DNA of 64,000 nucleotides from Prevotella communis (GTDB lineage: Bacteria > Bacteroidota > Bacteroidia > Bacteroidales > Bacteroidaceae), in the NCBI RefSeq assembly GCF_022024175.1, contig NZ_CP091794.1, positions 1,426,001 to 1,490,000 of the forward strand. The letters run 5' to 3'. The notes beneath the pieces are model-generated. The model did not search any database. It was given only the letters and a program-made list of their open reading frames with translations, and had not been told where the DNA came from. Position numbers and translations under genes: made by a program. How positions within the stretch are numbered: the first letter of the stretch is position 1; each line of letters starts with the position of its first letter. This document shows, one piece after another, positions 34,154-43,445 of the stretch.

Positions 34154-35403
34154 TGTTGATGAGTGGTATGAATGAATTCGTTATTGTCGGTACGAATATG
34201 TAGTATATTCATAAGCATACGCCATACGAGTTGGGGAAGTGCCCATATTCTACTAAAGAAGGCGCTTGTTTGGAGTGAAGCAGGAATAGACAAGAAAATA
34301 GCTATAATAAGCAAGATGAGAAGAAGTAACCAGAGATAAAATATAAATGATAAATGAGGAATGAAAAATGCAATGATAAATGAAATAAATGCGAACAATG
34401 GAGTTAGGATAAGAAGGATGGAGCGGGGAATCAAGGCCTGCTGAATCGTCTTGTCAATATAGTTTATATTTCCAGTGAAAATAGCTTTTGGAGCATAGGG
34501 GAGCATTTGACTTAGGGCTTGTACCTGACCAGTCATCCAGCGGAGACGCTGACGTTGGAAATTGTCGCCATTGCTTACTTTCTCATCTAAGACTTGAATG
34601 TCTTCGGAGTAGTGGATGAAGATGCCTTGCTTCATCAAGAGGGCTTCTAATTCACGGTCCTCAACAGTAGAGTCAAGTTTATTGACATTGTTTTTGAACC
34701 ATTCATAATTGAAACACATTCCAGAGCCAATCAGGGCTGATGACAATCCAATACGATTGTGCCCACGACGGAAGATACTGTTATTGATCTCTTCGCTTAG
34801 GCCATCCAAAGCTGCAATATCATTATCCGCATTTTTTGCGGTACGATGACACTGTATAGCGATATCTGGACGTACAATTTGACTGAGACGTGACAGAAAA
34901 TCTGTGGCTACAACGTTATCGGCATCAAGGATTACGACGTAGTCGTATGGGTGATGGCTGACATTAGATGTCTGCGAGATGGCGTATTGGAGGGCTTTAG
35001 CTTTGCTGCTGTTCTCGAAGGTGGGTTGGAGGAGGGTGATGGGAAGGGCTGCCAATTGTTCATTGGTAGTGGCATCCATGTGGTCGGAAATGACGCAGAG
35101 TTGATAGAGGTCCTTGGGGTAGTCCTGTTGGAGGAATGACTTTACCGTATTGATGATAACCGCATCTTCGTGATAGGCTGGGATGAGGACGAGGAAAGAT
35201 GTTTGATGTCTGATGTCTGATGTCTGATGTCTGCGCTCGGGCTCTGCTCGCTTGCTACCAAAGGGACGCAAGATGGCTGATGGGAGATGTGTTTTCTTGG
35301 GAAGATGAGATGCAAGGGCGAAGAATAGGACATACATCACGTTGGCTGCTATGATAAGCCATAGCAGGAAGTCTATGATGGTGATGATGACCTGTATGTT
35401 CAT
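34150..35403 (-). CDS. membrane glycosyltransferase family 2, carrying two intragenic repeats
   Basis: A 417-residue transferase with an N-terminal span, a GT-A domain (LVLIPAYHEDAVI near residue 71, VVILDADNVV with the DxD near 150, VEDRELEALL and the QRQRLRWMTGQ motif) and C-terminal spans, the layout of hyaluronan/cellulose-synthase-like enzymes. Residues 45-70 (RPFGSKRAEPERRHQTSDIR and on) have no counterpart in the paralogue next door and are encoded by a 7-bp repeat and its flank. A second heptamer series lies in the C-terminal membrane part. It overlaps both neighbours by 4 bp. Confidence 0.87.
   Translation of the reverse strand: MNIQVIITIIDFLLWLIIAANVMYVLFFALASHLPKKTHLPSAILRPFGSKRAEPERRHQTSDIRHQTSFLVLIPAYHEDAVIINTVKSFLQQDYPKDLYQLCVISDHMDATTNEQLAALPITLLQPTFENSSKAKALQYAISQTSNVSHHPYDYVVILDADNVVATDFLSRLSQIVRPDIAIQCHRTAKNADNDIAALDGLSEEINNSIFRRGHNRIGLSSALIGSGMCFNYEWFKNNVNKLDSTVEDRELEALLMKQGIFIHYSEDIQVLDEKVSNGDNFQRQRLRWMTGQVQALSQMLPYAPKAIFTGNINYIDKTIQQALIPRSILLILTPLFAFISFIIAFFIPHLSFIFYLWLLLLILLIIAIFLSIPASLQTSAFFSRIWALPQLVWRMLMNILHIRTDNNEFIHTTHQQ
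34346..34373 (-). repeat. 7-bp tandem repeat in the C-terminal part of the GT2 gene
   Basis: On the plus strand four units AAATGAT, AAATGAG, GAATGAA and AAATGCA follow directly, with further imperfect AAATGAA copies after it. It encodes the hydrophobic stretch around FFIPHLSFIFY. Confidence 0.65.
35198..35232 (-). repeat. 7-bp tandem repeat near the start of the GT2 gene
   Basis: On the plus strand GATGTTT is followed by four exact GATGTCT units. It encodes RHQTSDIRHQTS. A GC-richer stretch (35233-35272) with a CTTGC/GCAAG hairpin continues the apparent insertion. Confidence 0.9.
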
Positions 35404-36605
35404 TGTTTTCTTGCTCTTAATTTATGAATGATGTGACTGAAGGCATCCAAACGGGCGCCAGTTTCGTCTCGGCCTGCTCTGAAGATATTGAAGAGGGAAC
35501 CTATGGTGATAAGTGGCGCACGAAGGAAGTCACGATCCCAATTCTTGTCAACGAGATAGTCGGGGGTGGCTAATGCATAAGCAAAAATGGCAATGGCTGT
35601 GATAGCCCACCATTTCAATGCTAATGTGAAATAGATAAAAGGAAGTGCAAAGCACATAATAGAGACTATGCCCATCATAATAGTACGAGGAATGAGTGCC
35701 CATTGGATGATTTTGTCCACGAGGTCATATTGGCTATTCATGAAGGCAAGGGGCATGAAGCGGAAATTGCTCAGGAAGTTGTGGAGTTGGATATAGGTCC
35801 ATCGACCACGCTGGATATTGAAATCATGTACCTTACGTGTTTTCTCGTCGTACACAAGAATATCCTCAAAATAGTCAATATAGATGCTGTCGCGCACTAA
35901 CAATGCTTCCAATTCCTTGTCTTCACCTACTGTAGAACGAATCTTCATGATGTTGCGCTTGAACCAAGCAAAGTCGAAGACAGATCCGGAACTGTTAAGC
36001 GAGGCAGATAAGCCCACAGCTTGATGACCACGGCGGAATATGGTGTTGTTAATCTCTTCAAAAATGGTGTCCAAACGGGCTATAGATGTGTCGCGATTAC
36101 GTGCCATACGATGAGTCTGGAATGCCTTGGTACCTGCTGCTTCAAATGCATCATTAATCTGTTCTACAAATTCAGGTTCAACGATATTGCCTGCGTCAAG
36201 AAGGATGACTGCATCATATATCTTGAACTGCGGCAAATTCAGAATCGCATATTGAAGTGCTTTTACCTTGGTACTTCTTGCAAAGTTAGGTGTCAACAGA
36301 GTGATGGGCAATTGTGCAAGCCTCATATTAATCATCTCACTCTGATGGCAAGAAATAACTACAATGTCAAAATTCCTTTGGGTATAGGTTTGCCCCAAAA
36401 TGGAGTTAACGGTCTCAAGAATCCTAACATCGCTTTTGTAAGCGGGTATCAGGATGATATAACGGTTCTGTCCTTTCGCCTTAGGAGGTGTCGTAGGCGT
36501 TCTGAATGTTGCTGCAATAGCAAAGAATAGAATATATGCTACTGTTATTGCTACAGGCAAAAACAGTACCCAATCAACAATATATAGTATCCACCAGAAG
36601 TTCAT
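35400..36605 (-). CDS. membrane glycosyltransferase family 2
   Basis: A 401-residue paralogue of the downstream GT2, with the same order: N-terminal span, GT-A domain (IILIPAYKSDVRILETV, AVILLDAGNIVEPEF, EDKELEALL, FNIQRGRWTYIQL in place of the Q-x-x-R-W motif) and C-terminal spans. The second Asp of DxD is Gly here (LLDAGN, against LDADN in the paralogue), so its donor site may differ. It lacks the repeat-encoded insertion of the paralogue. Overlaps both neighbouring genes by 4 bp. Confidence 0.87.
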   Translation of the reverse strand: MNFWWILYIVDWVLFLPVAITVAYILFFAIAATFRTPTTPPKAKGQNRYIILIPAYKSDVRILETVNSILGQTYTQRNFDIVVISCHQSEMINMRLAQLPITLLTPNFARSTKVKALQYAILNLPQFKIYDAVILLDAGNIVEPEFVEQINDAFEAAGTKAFQTHRMARNRDTSIARLDTIFEEINNTIFRRGHQAVGLSASLNSSGSVFDFAWFKRNIMKIRSTVGEDKELEALLVRDSIYIDYFEDILVYDEKTRKVHDFNIQRGRWTYIQLHNFLSNFRFMPLAFMNSQYDLVDKIIQWALIPRTIMMGIVSIMCFALPFIYFTLALKWWAITAIAIFAYALATPDYLVDKNWDRDFLRAPLITIGSLFNIFRAGRDETGARLDAFSHIIHKLRARKQ

Positions 36606-37510
36606 CTCTCTAATATAAAGTTTTTAATTCCTTTTATTGTAGCTGATACCAAATTAAACTGCTGACACATTATGTATTTGCAGATGTCTCGCGTAGCGAC
36701 AACAAGTAATAGATATGTATATGTAATATATCTTTGTAGTCCTTTTATGTTACGTTTAACGAACAATAAGCGATTACGTGTGAGATAATAGGTCTTCAGC
36801 GGACTGTTTTGACCTGTGGCCTGACTCTCTTTGTGATAGATTGTACAGGCTGGTTCATACCAGATGGAATAGCCTGCTCGTGTGAACATCATGGACCAGT
36901 CAAGTTCTTCATAATATAGGAAATAGCACTCGGGCATAAGACCTACCTTTTCCAGAGCTTCACGTTTTACCATCATGGCTGCACCATGGGCATAAGGTGT
37001 TGGATGGGCTGTGTCATACTGTCCTCTGTCTGTTTCTCCGAAGCCTATTGAGTGGTTACGCATCGTATAGCGAGATAATGGGGTATAGCCTGCGAACTGA
37101 ATAGGATGATTCTCCCATGCAAAACGTATCTTTGGACAAACCATTCCAATTTCAGGTGAGCTTTCCAATCGGTCTGTCAATGGTTGGAAAAACATCTTAC
37201 ATCTAACATCTTCCTTCTTACATCGAAGTATCGTATCGTTGTTGATGAAGAAGAGGTAGCAGCCGCGAGCTGCTTTAATGCCTAGGTTGTTACCACCTGC
37301 AAAGCCTAGGTTTTGCTCACTGCGAATCACTTTGACTTGTGGATAACGGCTGGCTATGATAGATGCCTCATCTTCTTTTGAGGCATTATCTACCACGATT
37401 ACCTCTATGGACTTATCCTCTAAAGGTAAAGACTCAATTAACTCACAGGTGTCTTTTAGCCCGTTATAATTGATGGTGATGACAGATGTCGTTATTTCCA
37501 AGTTAGCCAA
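36602..37510 (-). CDS. rhamnosyltransferase-like glycosyltransferase family 2, with intragenic repeat
   Basis: A 302-residue cytoplasmic GT-A enzyme similar to WbbL-type rhamnosyltransferases: SVITINYNGLKDTCELIESL, VVDNAS, NLGFAGGNNLGIKAA, FFINNDTIL (DxD-like) and CYFLYYEELDWSMMFTRAGY. dTDP-rhamnose supply would fit the rfbC gene 10 kb away, but donor choice is inferred. Residues 96-107 (RCKKEDVRCKMF) are encoded by a 7-bp repeat and look inserted in the loop after DxD. It overlaps the polymerase gene by 19 bp. Confidence 0.88.
   Translation of the reverse strand: MANLEITTSVITINYNGLKDTCELIESLPLEDKSIEVIVVDNASKEDEASIIASRYPQVKVIRSEQNLGFAGGNNLGIKAARGCYLFFINNDTILRCKKEDVRCKMFFQPLTDRLESSPEIGMVCPKIRFAWENHPIQFAGYTPLSRYTMRNHSIGFGETDRGQYDTAHPTPYAHGAAMMVKREALEKVGLMPECYFLYYEELDWSMMFTRAGYSIWYEPACTIYHKESQATGQNSPLKTYYLTRNRLLFVKRNIKGLQRYITYTYLLLVVATRDICKYIMCQQFNLVSATIKGIKNFILER
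37192..37226 (-). repeat. 7-bp tandem repeat in the GT2 gene
   Basis: Plus-strand units ACATCTT, ACATCTA, ACATCTT, CCTTCTT, ACATCGA, directly adjoining, inside the coding frame just after the DxD-like motif. Confidence 0.8.
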
Positions 37511-39024
37511 GTTTTTATTCTCGATTTCTCTCGTTTTTCTTGTTTGAGACGTTTCTTTTCTTCTATTTCTGCTACTTTCCGTTCTTCGTATGCAATATAA
37601 TCGTTCTCAATAGCGGGCAGTAGATAGACGATAGCCATTCCTCCATAAAATAGAATGAGGTTTGGATATTGCATGAGAATGTGATTGGCATATCCTCCAG
37701 CTTGAATACCAAGGAATCCACAACAAAGTCCTGCTGCAATACCTTTAGAAGCTTTATTCTTGAGCCTGAAAAATGCAATCAAGCAGCCTCCTAATAAAAT
37801 GATAATATTCATGGTTGCAAAGACATAGACACCAACAATGCCTGTGCGTTGCCAGAAAAATACATAGGTTGAGTCGTTAGATGTTTCATAAACAATCTTG
37901 AATTTGTTGAATTTTGGTATCCTTCCTTCATCAATATTTATTCCCATACCAAAAGGCGCATCTTGTAGATATTTTTTTAGCGCCTGCTTGTTGAGGTCTC
38001 GAACATTCAACGAAGCATCATCAGTGTTGAATGCAGAACGCATACGTCGTATTTGCATATTGCCTTGACCTATTTCTGTAAAGGCCATGATAAAGACAAA
38101 CGCACCTCCTAATATGAGAACTATCGCAGTGAGTTTTGCTGATTTAGCCAGGAATAAATAAAGAAAGATGCCAACCATAAAACATACAAGTCCAGAACGA
38201 GTTCCAGATGCAAAGAAACTGTATGTACAACAAACTCCTGTTATTATAAATAGAATTCTGTCTTTCTTTAACTTACTGGTTAATCCTAAAATATAAAACA
38301 ATGCGGCAGATGCTCCCATGTTACATCCAAAATTGGCTGCATCTGAAAAAAAAGAGAAGTAACGAATAGAGCCACCAATCATGTGTGTACGCATTCCACC
38401 ACTCATCAACCATCGCCATTCAGTTTGATCCCATCCAAATGTTTTTTGGCGCCAAGCCCAATATGTCGCAATAAGCGAGAAAATGGCCCAAAGGCGTAGA
38501 AAACGCATGATGTTTTCCGGGGTATTAATAACCTTGCTAATTAATATGTACGCTAAGATGAAATAGAATGCAAAGAAATTAAGATTGGTTAGCCAATCAC
38601 CGATACTTATGGGCAAACCACATGTTTCATTGAATACTTGAATAATCAAATATAGAGTCCATATCAGAATGGCTAATAGCATAGGGGTGCCTAATGAATT
38701 CTTTCCTTTTCTAGGATGAATGATGAGAGCTATAATAAGTAATACTTGTGGTAAGACGGTTACAATGGTCACTTGTACTGGGATATAGCCATATCTGACA
38801 AGTCCCATTACAAAATAGTTGATGGAAAAAATGTACCAAAAAAGGGCATTCTGATGTTTTAAGGCTAAAAAAATAAAGATGGCAATGGCTGGAATGATGC
38901 AGATTGCAGAATATGCTACAATACCTGATGTGGTTAGTGTATACAAAGCAAATAGAAATAGAAGAAAGAGTACTATGACTCTTCCTTCTAAATGATTACT
39001 TGATGTTGTATACGACTTTGTCAT
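37492..39024 (-). CDS. O-antigen polymerase/ligase-family membrane protein (Wzy-like)
   Basis: A 510-residue protein with about twelve membrane spans and one large periplasmic loop (about residues 320-370, containing NVRDLNKQALKKYLQDAPFG), the layout of Wzy polymerases and WaaL ligases. The motif SGTRSGLVCFMVGIF before the loop is the usual O-antigen ligase signature. In this operon it most likely polymerises the repeat units. The C-terminus is highly charged (AEIEEKKRLKQEKREKSR). Confidence 0.85.
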   Translation of the reverse strand: MTKSYTTSSNHLEGRVIVLFLLFLFALYTLTTSGIVAYSAICIIPAIAIFIFLALKHQNALFWYIFSINYFVMGLVRYGYIPVQVTIVTVLPQVLLIIALIIHPRKGKNSLGTPMLLAILIWTLYLIIQVFNETCGLPISIGDWLTNLNFFAFYFILAYILISKVINTPENIMRFLRLWAIFSLIATYWAWRQKTFGWDQTEWRWLMSGGMRTHMIGGSIRYFSFFSDAANFGCNMGASAALFYILGLTSKLKKDRILFIITGVCCTYSFFASGTRSGLVCFMVGIFLYLFLAKSAKLTAIVLILGGAFVFIMAFTEIGQGNMQIRRMRSAFNTDDASLNVRDLNKQALKKYLQDAPFGMGINIDEGRIPKFNKFKIVYETSNDSTYVFFWQRTGIVGVYVFATMNIIILLGGCLIAFFRLKNKASKGIAAGLCCGFLGIQAGGYANHILMQYPNLILFYGGMAIVYLLPAIENDYIAYEERKVAEIEEKKRLKQEKREKSRIKTWLTWK

Positions 39025-39029
39025 TTCAT

Positions 39030-41207
39030 TTATTTTGCATGATCGTTTTCTGTAGCTGTAAGACCAAGTTGTGACAATCGATAGATGAAATTGTTGAACT
39101 TTGTGTATGGTGGCAGTTGACCAACAAATTCCTCTACAGCATAGCGACTGGCTTCAGTGAGATACATAAACAATGAGTTTTTATTCTCAAGTCGTGCCTG
39201 CAACTCGTTAAGCGCCTTTTGGTCAACATCTTTCCATGTACGGTTTGCACGGGTTACCATAAGATTGATGGTTCCCATATTTAATAGACCAGATGGAATA
39301 GTGTTGTCATCCAAATTGGGGTACTCGATAATGGCAATCTCGTTAGGCATTATATCGGGACAAATTGATTTGATATCCGTTGCCATCAGATAGCGACTAT
39401 CTTCGGCCAAGAAATCTTCGTCGTAGGTAAGACGTCGTACTTGCAAACCAAGGCTTAACCAATAGTTCTCTAACTCTTGGGAAATATAGCTCTTGCCATT
39501 GCCTGCATCTGTAGAAAGCAAGTTCAGTACATTCTGCTGCCCTTCCTTAAAGTTTGGTAGGAGTGCCTTGCTCAACTGACGGAGAGCCATGTCGTTGATG
39601 GTCTTGTTGAAACGGCGATAGCGAAGGGTACTCTCCTTGGGATAGCATCCCAGAACTGGTACTTGCGTGATGCGCTCTGAACGCATGCGGTCACGTAGTG
39701 TGCGGTCAAGCATTTCAATGATGAAGAAATAGGTGGCTGTGAAAACAAAGGTGAGCATAAATGCACCCAACAATGTCATCATACGGTTAGTGGGCTGTGC
39801 ATTCAAAGGGAACATGGGGGGATTCAGAACTCTCAATACAGCTGTAGACATCTGGAGGTTACGTTGACGCAAACGGGCTGCATTAAGTGCTTTCAACATC
39901 TCCATATAGTTACCTTCAATAAAGCCGATATGGCGATCCTTACGATCAAGGGTTGCACCAATAGGAGAGAAGAAAATAAATTGTTGGTCAATATTTTGCT
40001 GCATAATATCCATTGCGCCTAACTCAGCCTTTGTTTTTTCAAGCAAAATGACCTGATCTAACCATTTTTCAATGAGATTAGATGCCTTTACACCTGTGTC
40101 TGTGTTATAATTGGATGCTTCTAAAGTTTGTGTTAACTCTTTTACTTTCTTTGTCGTTGCTTCTAATTGTCTTTCTGCTTTGGATAATTCCAGTTGGGCT
40201 TCATTGTTGTTGCCCCCATTTTCACTGCTCATCAGTTTGAGGTTGGCAATACGTGACTGCAATCGGGTGATGTCGCGTACCAAAGATGAGAATTCTTGAT
40301 TGGACTCAATAATTTTAGAACGATCGCCTAATTGCTGCTTCAGATAAGCAATTAGTGCCTCTGTAGTAGCAATATTCATGCGCAATTCATTATTTTTTAC
40401 TTGTTGTTGCGCTTCAAGTCCGGAAATTTGCTTAGTTTGTTCTTCATAATTTATAATGCGGTTTTTAACATTATACTTGATAAGATCGTTTTCTGCTGTT
40501 GTCAAATTGCGATATAGGCGTTTAACCTCTTTTTCAAAGAATTTTATCACGTTCATGGTTTCGCCATAACGTAGCTGTTGGTACTGATTAGCGAAAACCT
40601 CATTAAGTATGTCAAGGGTATTGTAGCAAATACCGGGGTCATTAGCGGAATATGCGATATCTATGATGTCGCTTTTTTCTAATTGAAGTACTTTCAAACG
40701 ACTTGTAATGCTATTGACACTAAAATATGGATGATAGTTCAGTAAACCAAACAAGTAATTGTCCTGTGAAGGACGCTCGTAAGCTTTCAGGTTACGATAT
40801 GTCTCTAACTCATTCTGAGGGTTGATAAGTGCTTTTACTTCGGGAGGAACACTCGCATTTAGTTGACGGAAATGTTCTGCTGTAATATAGTTATTGTCTT
40901 TGTTGAGGTTACCATACATCATGCAGCGCGCAAAAAGTTTTAGGGCAACTTCATGGATGGTATTATCAGTCTGGATAATCAACATTAAGTTGGCAATGTT
41001 GGTTTCTGAATGACCTCCAGCCGTACCTGTACCGCCTTCTAGGTTATAACCTGTAATCATACCCGTATAGATGGTTGTTCTTGCATCATAGACTCGTTCC
41101 GTGTTACGAGTCATAAACCATGCCACCACCAATGCAAGTGTTGGTAAAATTACAAGATACCAACGAATTTTATATAGAAATCTGACAATATATCTGAATA
41201 TATCCAT
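39030..41207 (-). CDS. Wzz/GumC-type chain-length protein with degenerate BY-kinase domain
   Basis: A 725-residue inner-membrane protein. An N-terminal Wzz domain between two spans (starting about residue 15, ending about 500) contains a long coiled coil (residues 215-400) and the proline-rich end NPPMFPLNAQPTNRMM. The cytoplasmic part has a P-loop-like NLLSTDAGNGKSYISQ near residue 560 but no Walker A' Asp block, a changed Walker B (AIIEYPNL) and no C-terminal tyrosine cluster. It should regulate chain length and export, but is probably not an active tyrosine kinase. Confidence 0.87.
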   Translation of the reverse strand: MDIFRYIVRFLYKIRWYLVILPTLALVVAWFMTRNTERVYDARTTIYTGMITGYNLEGGTGTAGGHSETNIANLMLIIQTDNTIHEVALKLFARCMMYGNLNKDNNYITAEHFRQLNASVPPEVKALINPQNELETYRNLKAYERPSQDNYLFGLLNYHPYFSVNSITSRLKVLQLEKSDIIDIAYSANDPGICYNTLDILNEVFANQYQQLRYGETMNVIKFFEKEVKRLYRNLTTAENDLIKYNVKNRIINYEEQTKQISGLEAQQQVKNNELRMNIATTEALIAYLKQQLGDRSKIIESNQEFSSLVRDITRLQSRIANLKLMSSENGGNNNEAQLELSKAERQLEATTKKVKELTQTLEASNYNTDTGVKASNLIEKWLDQVILLEKTKAELGAMDIMQQNIDQQFIFFSPIGATLDRKDRHIGFIEGNYMEMLKALNAARLRQRNLQMSTAVLRVLNPPMFPLNAQPTNRMMTLLGAFMLTFVFTATYFFIIEMLDRTLRDRMRSERITQVPVLGCYPKESTLRYRRFNKTINDMALRQLSKALLPNFKEGQQNVLNLLSTDAGNGKSYISQELENYWLSLGLQVRRLTYDEDFLAEDSRYLMATDIKSICPDIMPNEIAIIEYPNLDDNTIPSGLLNMGTINLMVTRANRTWKDVDQKALNELQARLENKNSLFMYLTEASRYAVEEFVGQLPPYTKFNNFIYRLSQLGLTATENDHAK

Positions 41208-41237
41208 TTGCTTAAAAAGTAAAAATGATGATATTAT

Positions 41238-42203
41238 TTATTTCTTTTCTTTTGCTGCTTTTGCCGCCTCTTTTTCCGCTTGTTTAGCTTCTTTTTCTTC
41301 CTGCTTCAGGATTTCTTTTTCGCGCTTAAGTTCTTCCTCTGCAGCTTTTCTAATACGCTTTTCTACAGCACGATTCTCTTTTGCAATCTGTCTCCGAGAT
41401 TTCTCGATGGTTGAGTCAAGTGTAATATCGGTCGTCGTATTGGTAATAATGGGGGTGTGAGTTAGAATTTCTAGTGTTACAATGTCGGTTGTTATTTGTG
41501 TCAATAATGATTGATATGCATTAACGGAACCCATACTATTTTGACCAGTATTAGCATAAGTTTCAATTTCCATATTACCATGATGAAATTCTACTTCGTT
41601 GAGTGAACTTGCACCTTGGTAAGCTGCTGCACTTTCGCCAGCAGTTTTCAGGGCCACTAAATTGTTGGTGATTTTTATGTAGAGTGAAACAATTTGTAAT
41701 TTAAGGTTGTCGTAAGCAAGATCTTTCTGAATTTGAATATTTTCAACTTCAAGACGTTTACGTTTGACAGATGGTCCTAAATCCAGGATGTCTTCAAGAG
41801 GTAAACTAACACTTACACCTACATTCCAATAACTTTGTTCGCTAGAATGAGGCTGCCAAACCATGCCTGTGCCATAGCCCGTCCCCTGAGAACCGCTCCA
41901 AATATCAGAAAGACCATAACTGGCACTTGCTGACCCGCTGACGTATGAGAATATGTGTCTTTTCTGCTTTGCCACTTCTGCCTGAGCAATTTCCTGTTGT
42001 TTTGCTATCTGTAAAATGTTGGGATTAGACTTGGCATTCTCAAACAATACAGACAGAGGTGGTAGCTTGAACTCAGAGAAGCTGATATCCTTCTCCTGAC
42101 TTGAGTCAAAGAAACCCGCACTGATTCCGCTATCATCGGCAGATTGGGCGGAAGCTGTGAGACACAGAGACGATATGGCTATAGTAAATAGGTACTTTAT
42201 CAT
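41238..42203 (-). CDS. TolC-like outer-membrane channel protein with charged tail
   Basis: A 321-residue exported protein. I start at the ATG at 42203 (MIKYLFTIAISSLCLTASAQ signal peptide); a longer frame reaches 42257. The core looks like an outer-membrane efflux (OEP) domain, with alternating beta (YGLSDIWSGSQ, WNVGVSVSLPLEDIL) and long helices (KRKRLEVENIQIQKDLAYDN). It is shorter than TolC (about 470) and ends with about 60 residues rich in Lys, Glu and Ala (EILKQEEKEAKQAEKEAAK). In this operon it may be the polysaccharide export channel; no Wza-like gene is present. Confidence 0.75.
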   Translation of the reverse strand: MIKYLFTIAISSLCLTASAQSADDSGISAGFFDSSQEKDISFSEFKLPPLSVLFENAKSNPNILQIAKQQEIAQAEVAKQKRHIFSYVSGSASASYGLSDIWSGSQGTGYGTGMVWQPHSSEQSYWNVGVSVSLPLEDILDLGPSVKRKRLEVENIQIQKDLAYDNLKLQIVSLYIKITNNLVALKTAGESAAAYQGASSLNEVEFHHGNMEIETYANTGQNSMGSVNAYQSLLTQITTDIVTLEILTHTPIITNTTTDITLDSTIEKSRRQIAKENRAVEKRIRKAAEEELKREKEILKQEEKEAKQAEKEAAKAAKEKK

Positions 42204-42228
42204 AGATGTAGGCTTTTCGCAATAGATA

Positions 42229-43437
42229 TTATACGTCCTCTTTCTGCACAAATGCAAAGAGGGTACGGAATATAATCTTCAGGTCGAGTGCCAAAGAATA
42301 GGTCTCGCCATAGATAATGTCAAGTTGCTTGCGCTCCTCAGCAGACATTTTGCCGCCCTTACCGCGCTCCTCTACCTGCCACAGGCCTGTAAGTCCTGCA
42401 GGGGCCATGAAACGGTCGATGCTTGAATCGGCAGTGAGCTTCTCTGCTTCATAGAGTGGGAGAGGACGATTGCCAACAATAGACATGTCGCCTTTCAGAA
42501 TGTTGAAGAGTTGAGGCAGTTCGTCAATGCTGTATTTACGGATGAAACGTCCCACTTTTGTAACGCGTGGATCGTTCTCGATTTTTACAAAGGCATTGTT
42601 GATGTCTTCTTCTTTCTGTTTGCTGAAATCTGTTTCTGCTACGACAAAATCATCACCAATCAGCATGACCTCGTCATCGCTGATCATCATGTTTGATTCA
42701 AGCCCTAACTTGGCCATCATCTCGTCTTCTGCAGCGGAATTGCTGAACGATGATGCTTCTGTGGTGGTATTGTCGTTGTCTGTCTTCTTGGCATACTGAT
42801 TTCCTGTCTTGCTCAGTTCTTGCAGACGCTTTTCTGCGTCCATATACATAGAACGGAACTTGAGGAAGTCAAATATCTGGTAACTGGTACCAACACGCTT
42901 TGATTTGAATAGGGCAGGACCAGGACTCTCCAACTTGATGGCAATCGCTGTAATAATCATGATTGGCGACGTAACAAGGATTGCCAAAGATGAAACGAAA
43001 ATGTCAAAGAGACGTTTCCATACAGGAATCTTAAACTGGAGCAGGTTCCTCTTGGTGACTACTGTGTCAAACAGCATGTCTTCCCTGTCGCATACAAACT
43101 GTAGCTTCTTGCTGATAACCGTTACAGAAGCGTTGATGTCAAGCGTGTCGTTAATGCCGCATTGCTGGTATTGCTTTCGCTCTTCACTTGACAAACCAGA
43201 TGTGAGCAGGATGATGTAAATGCCTGGGCAGTTCTGCTTCAGATAGGTGATGGCTGCCGTATCATATCCAGGAGATGTCTTCTCTAGGAAGATAATATAG
43301 TGGTCGTAAAGTTTGCGTGTGTTACACTCGCTAGCGGCCTCTGAATAGTCTTTCTTGAAAATGACATGCTTTCCAGGCAGATACTTCAAACGCTCTTCTG
43401 ACTGGGGATTATTACCTATATATACGACACCAACCAT
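42229..43437 (-). CDS. initiating sugar-phosphate transferase with pseudo-receiver N-terminus
   Basis: A 402-residue WbaP/PglC-type enzyme that loads the first sugar-phosphate onto undecaprenyl phosphate. One membrane helix (143-166), SPGPALFKSKRVG, FRSM, RFIRKYSIDELPQLFNILKG and SIVGNRPL form the catalytic part. Residues about 206-288 are an acidic, Ser/Asn-rich insertion not usual in the family. Residues 1-130 resemble a receiver domain (IILLTSGLSSEERKQYQQCG), but the phosphorylation Asp position reads FLEK and the acidic pair is missing. It follows a stand-alone receiver gene by 8 bp. Confidence 0.9.
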   Translation of the reverse strand: MVGVVYIGNNPQSEERLKYLPGKHVIFKKDYSEAASECNTRKLYDHYIIFLEKTSPGYDTAAITYLKQNCPGIYIILLTSGLSSEERKQYQQCGINDTLDINASVTVISKKLQFVCDREDMLFDTVVTKRNLLQFKIPVWKRLFDIFVSSLAILVTSPIMIITAIAIKLESPGPALFKSKRVGTSYQIFDFLKFRSMYMDAEKRLQELSKTGNQYAKKTDNDNTTTEASSFSNSAAEDEMMAKLGLESNMMISDDEVMLIGDDFVVAETDFSKQKEEDINNAFVKIENDPRVTKVGRFIRKYSIDELPQLFNILKGDMSIVGNRPLPLYEAEKLTADSSIDRFMAPAGLTGLWQVEERGKGGKMSAEERKQLDIIYGETYSLALDLKIIFRTLFAFVQKEDV

Positions 43438-43445
43438 AATCTATC

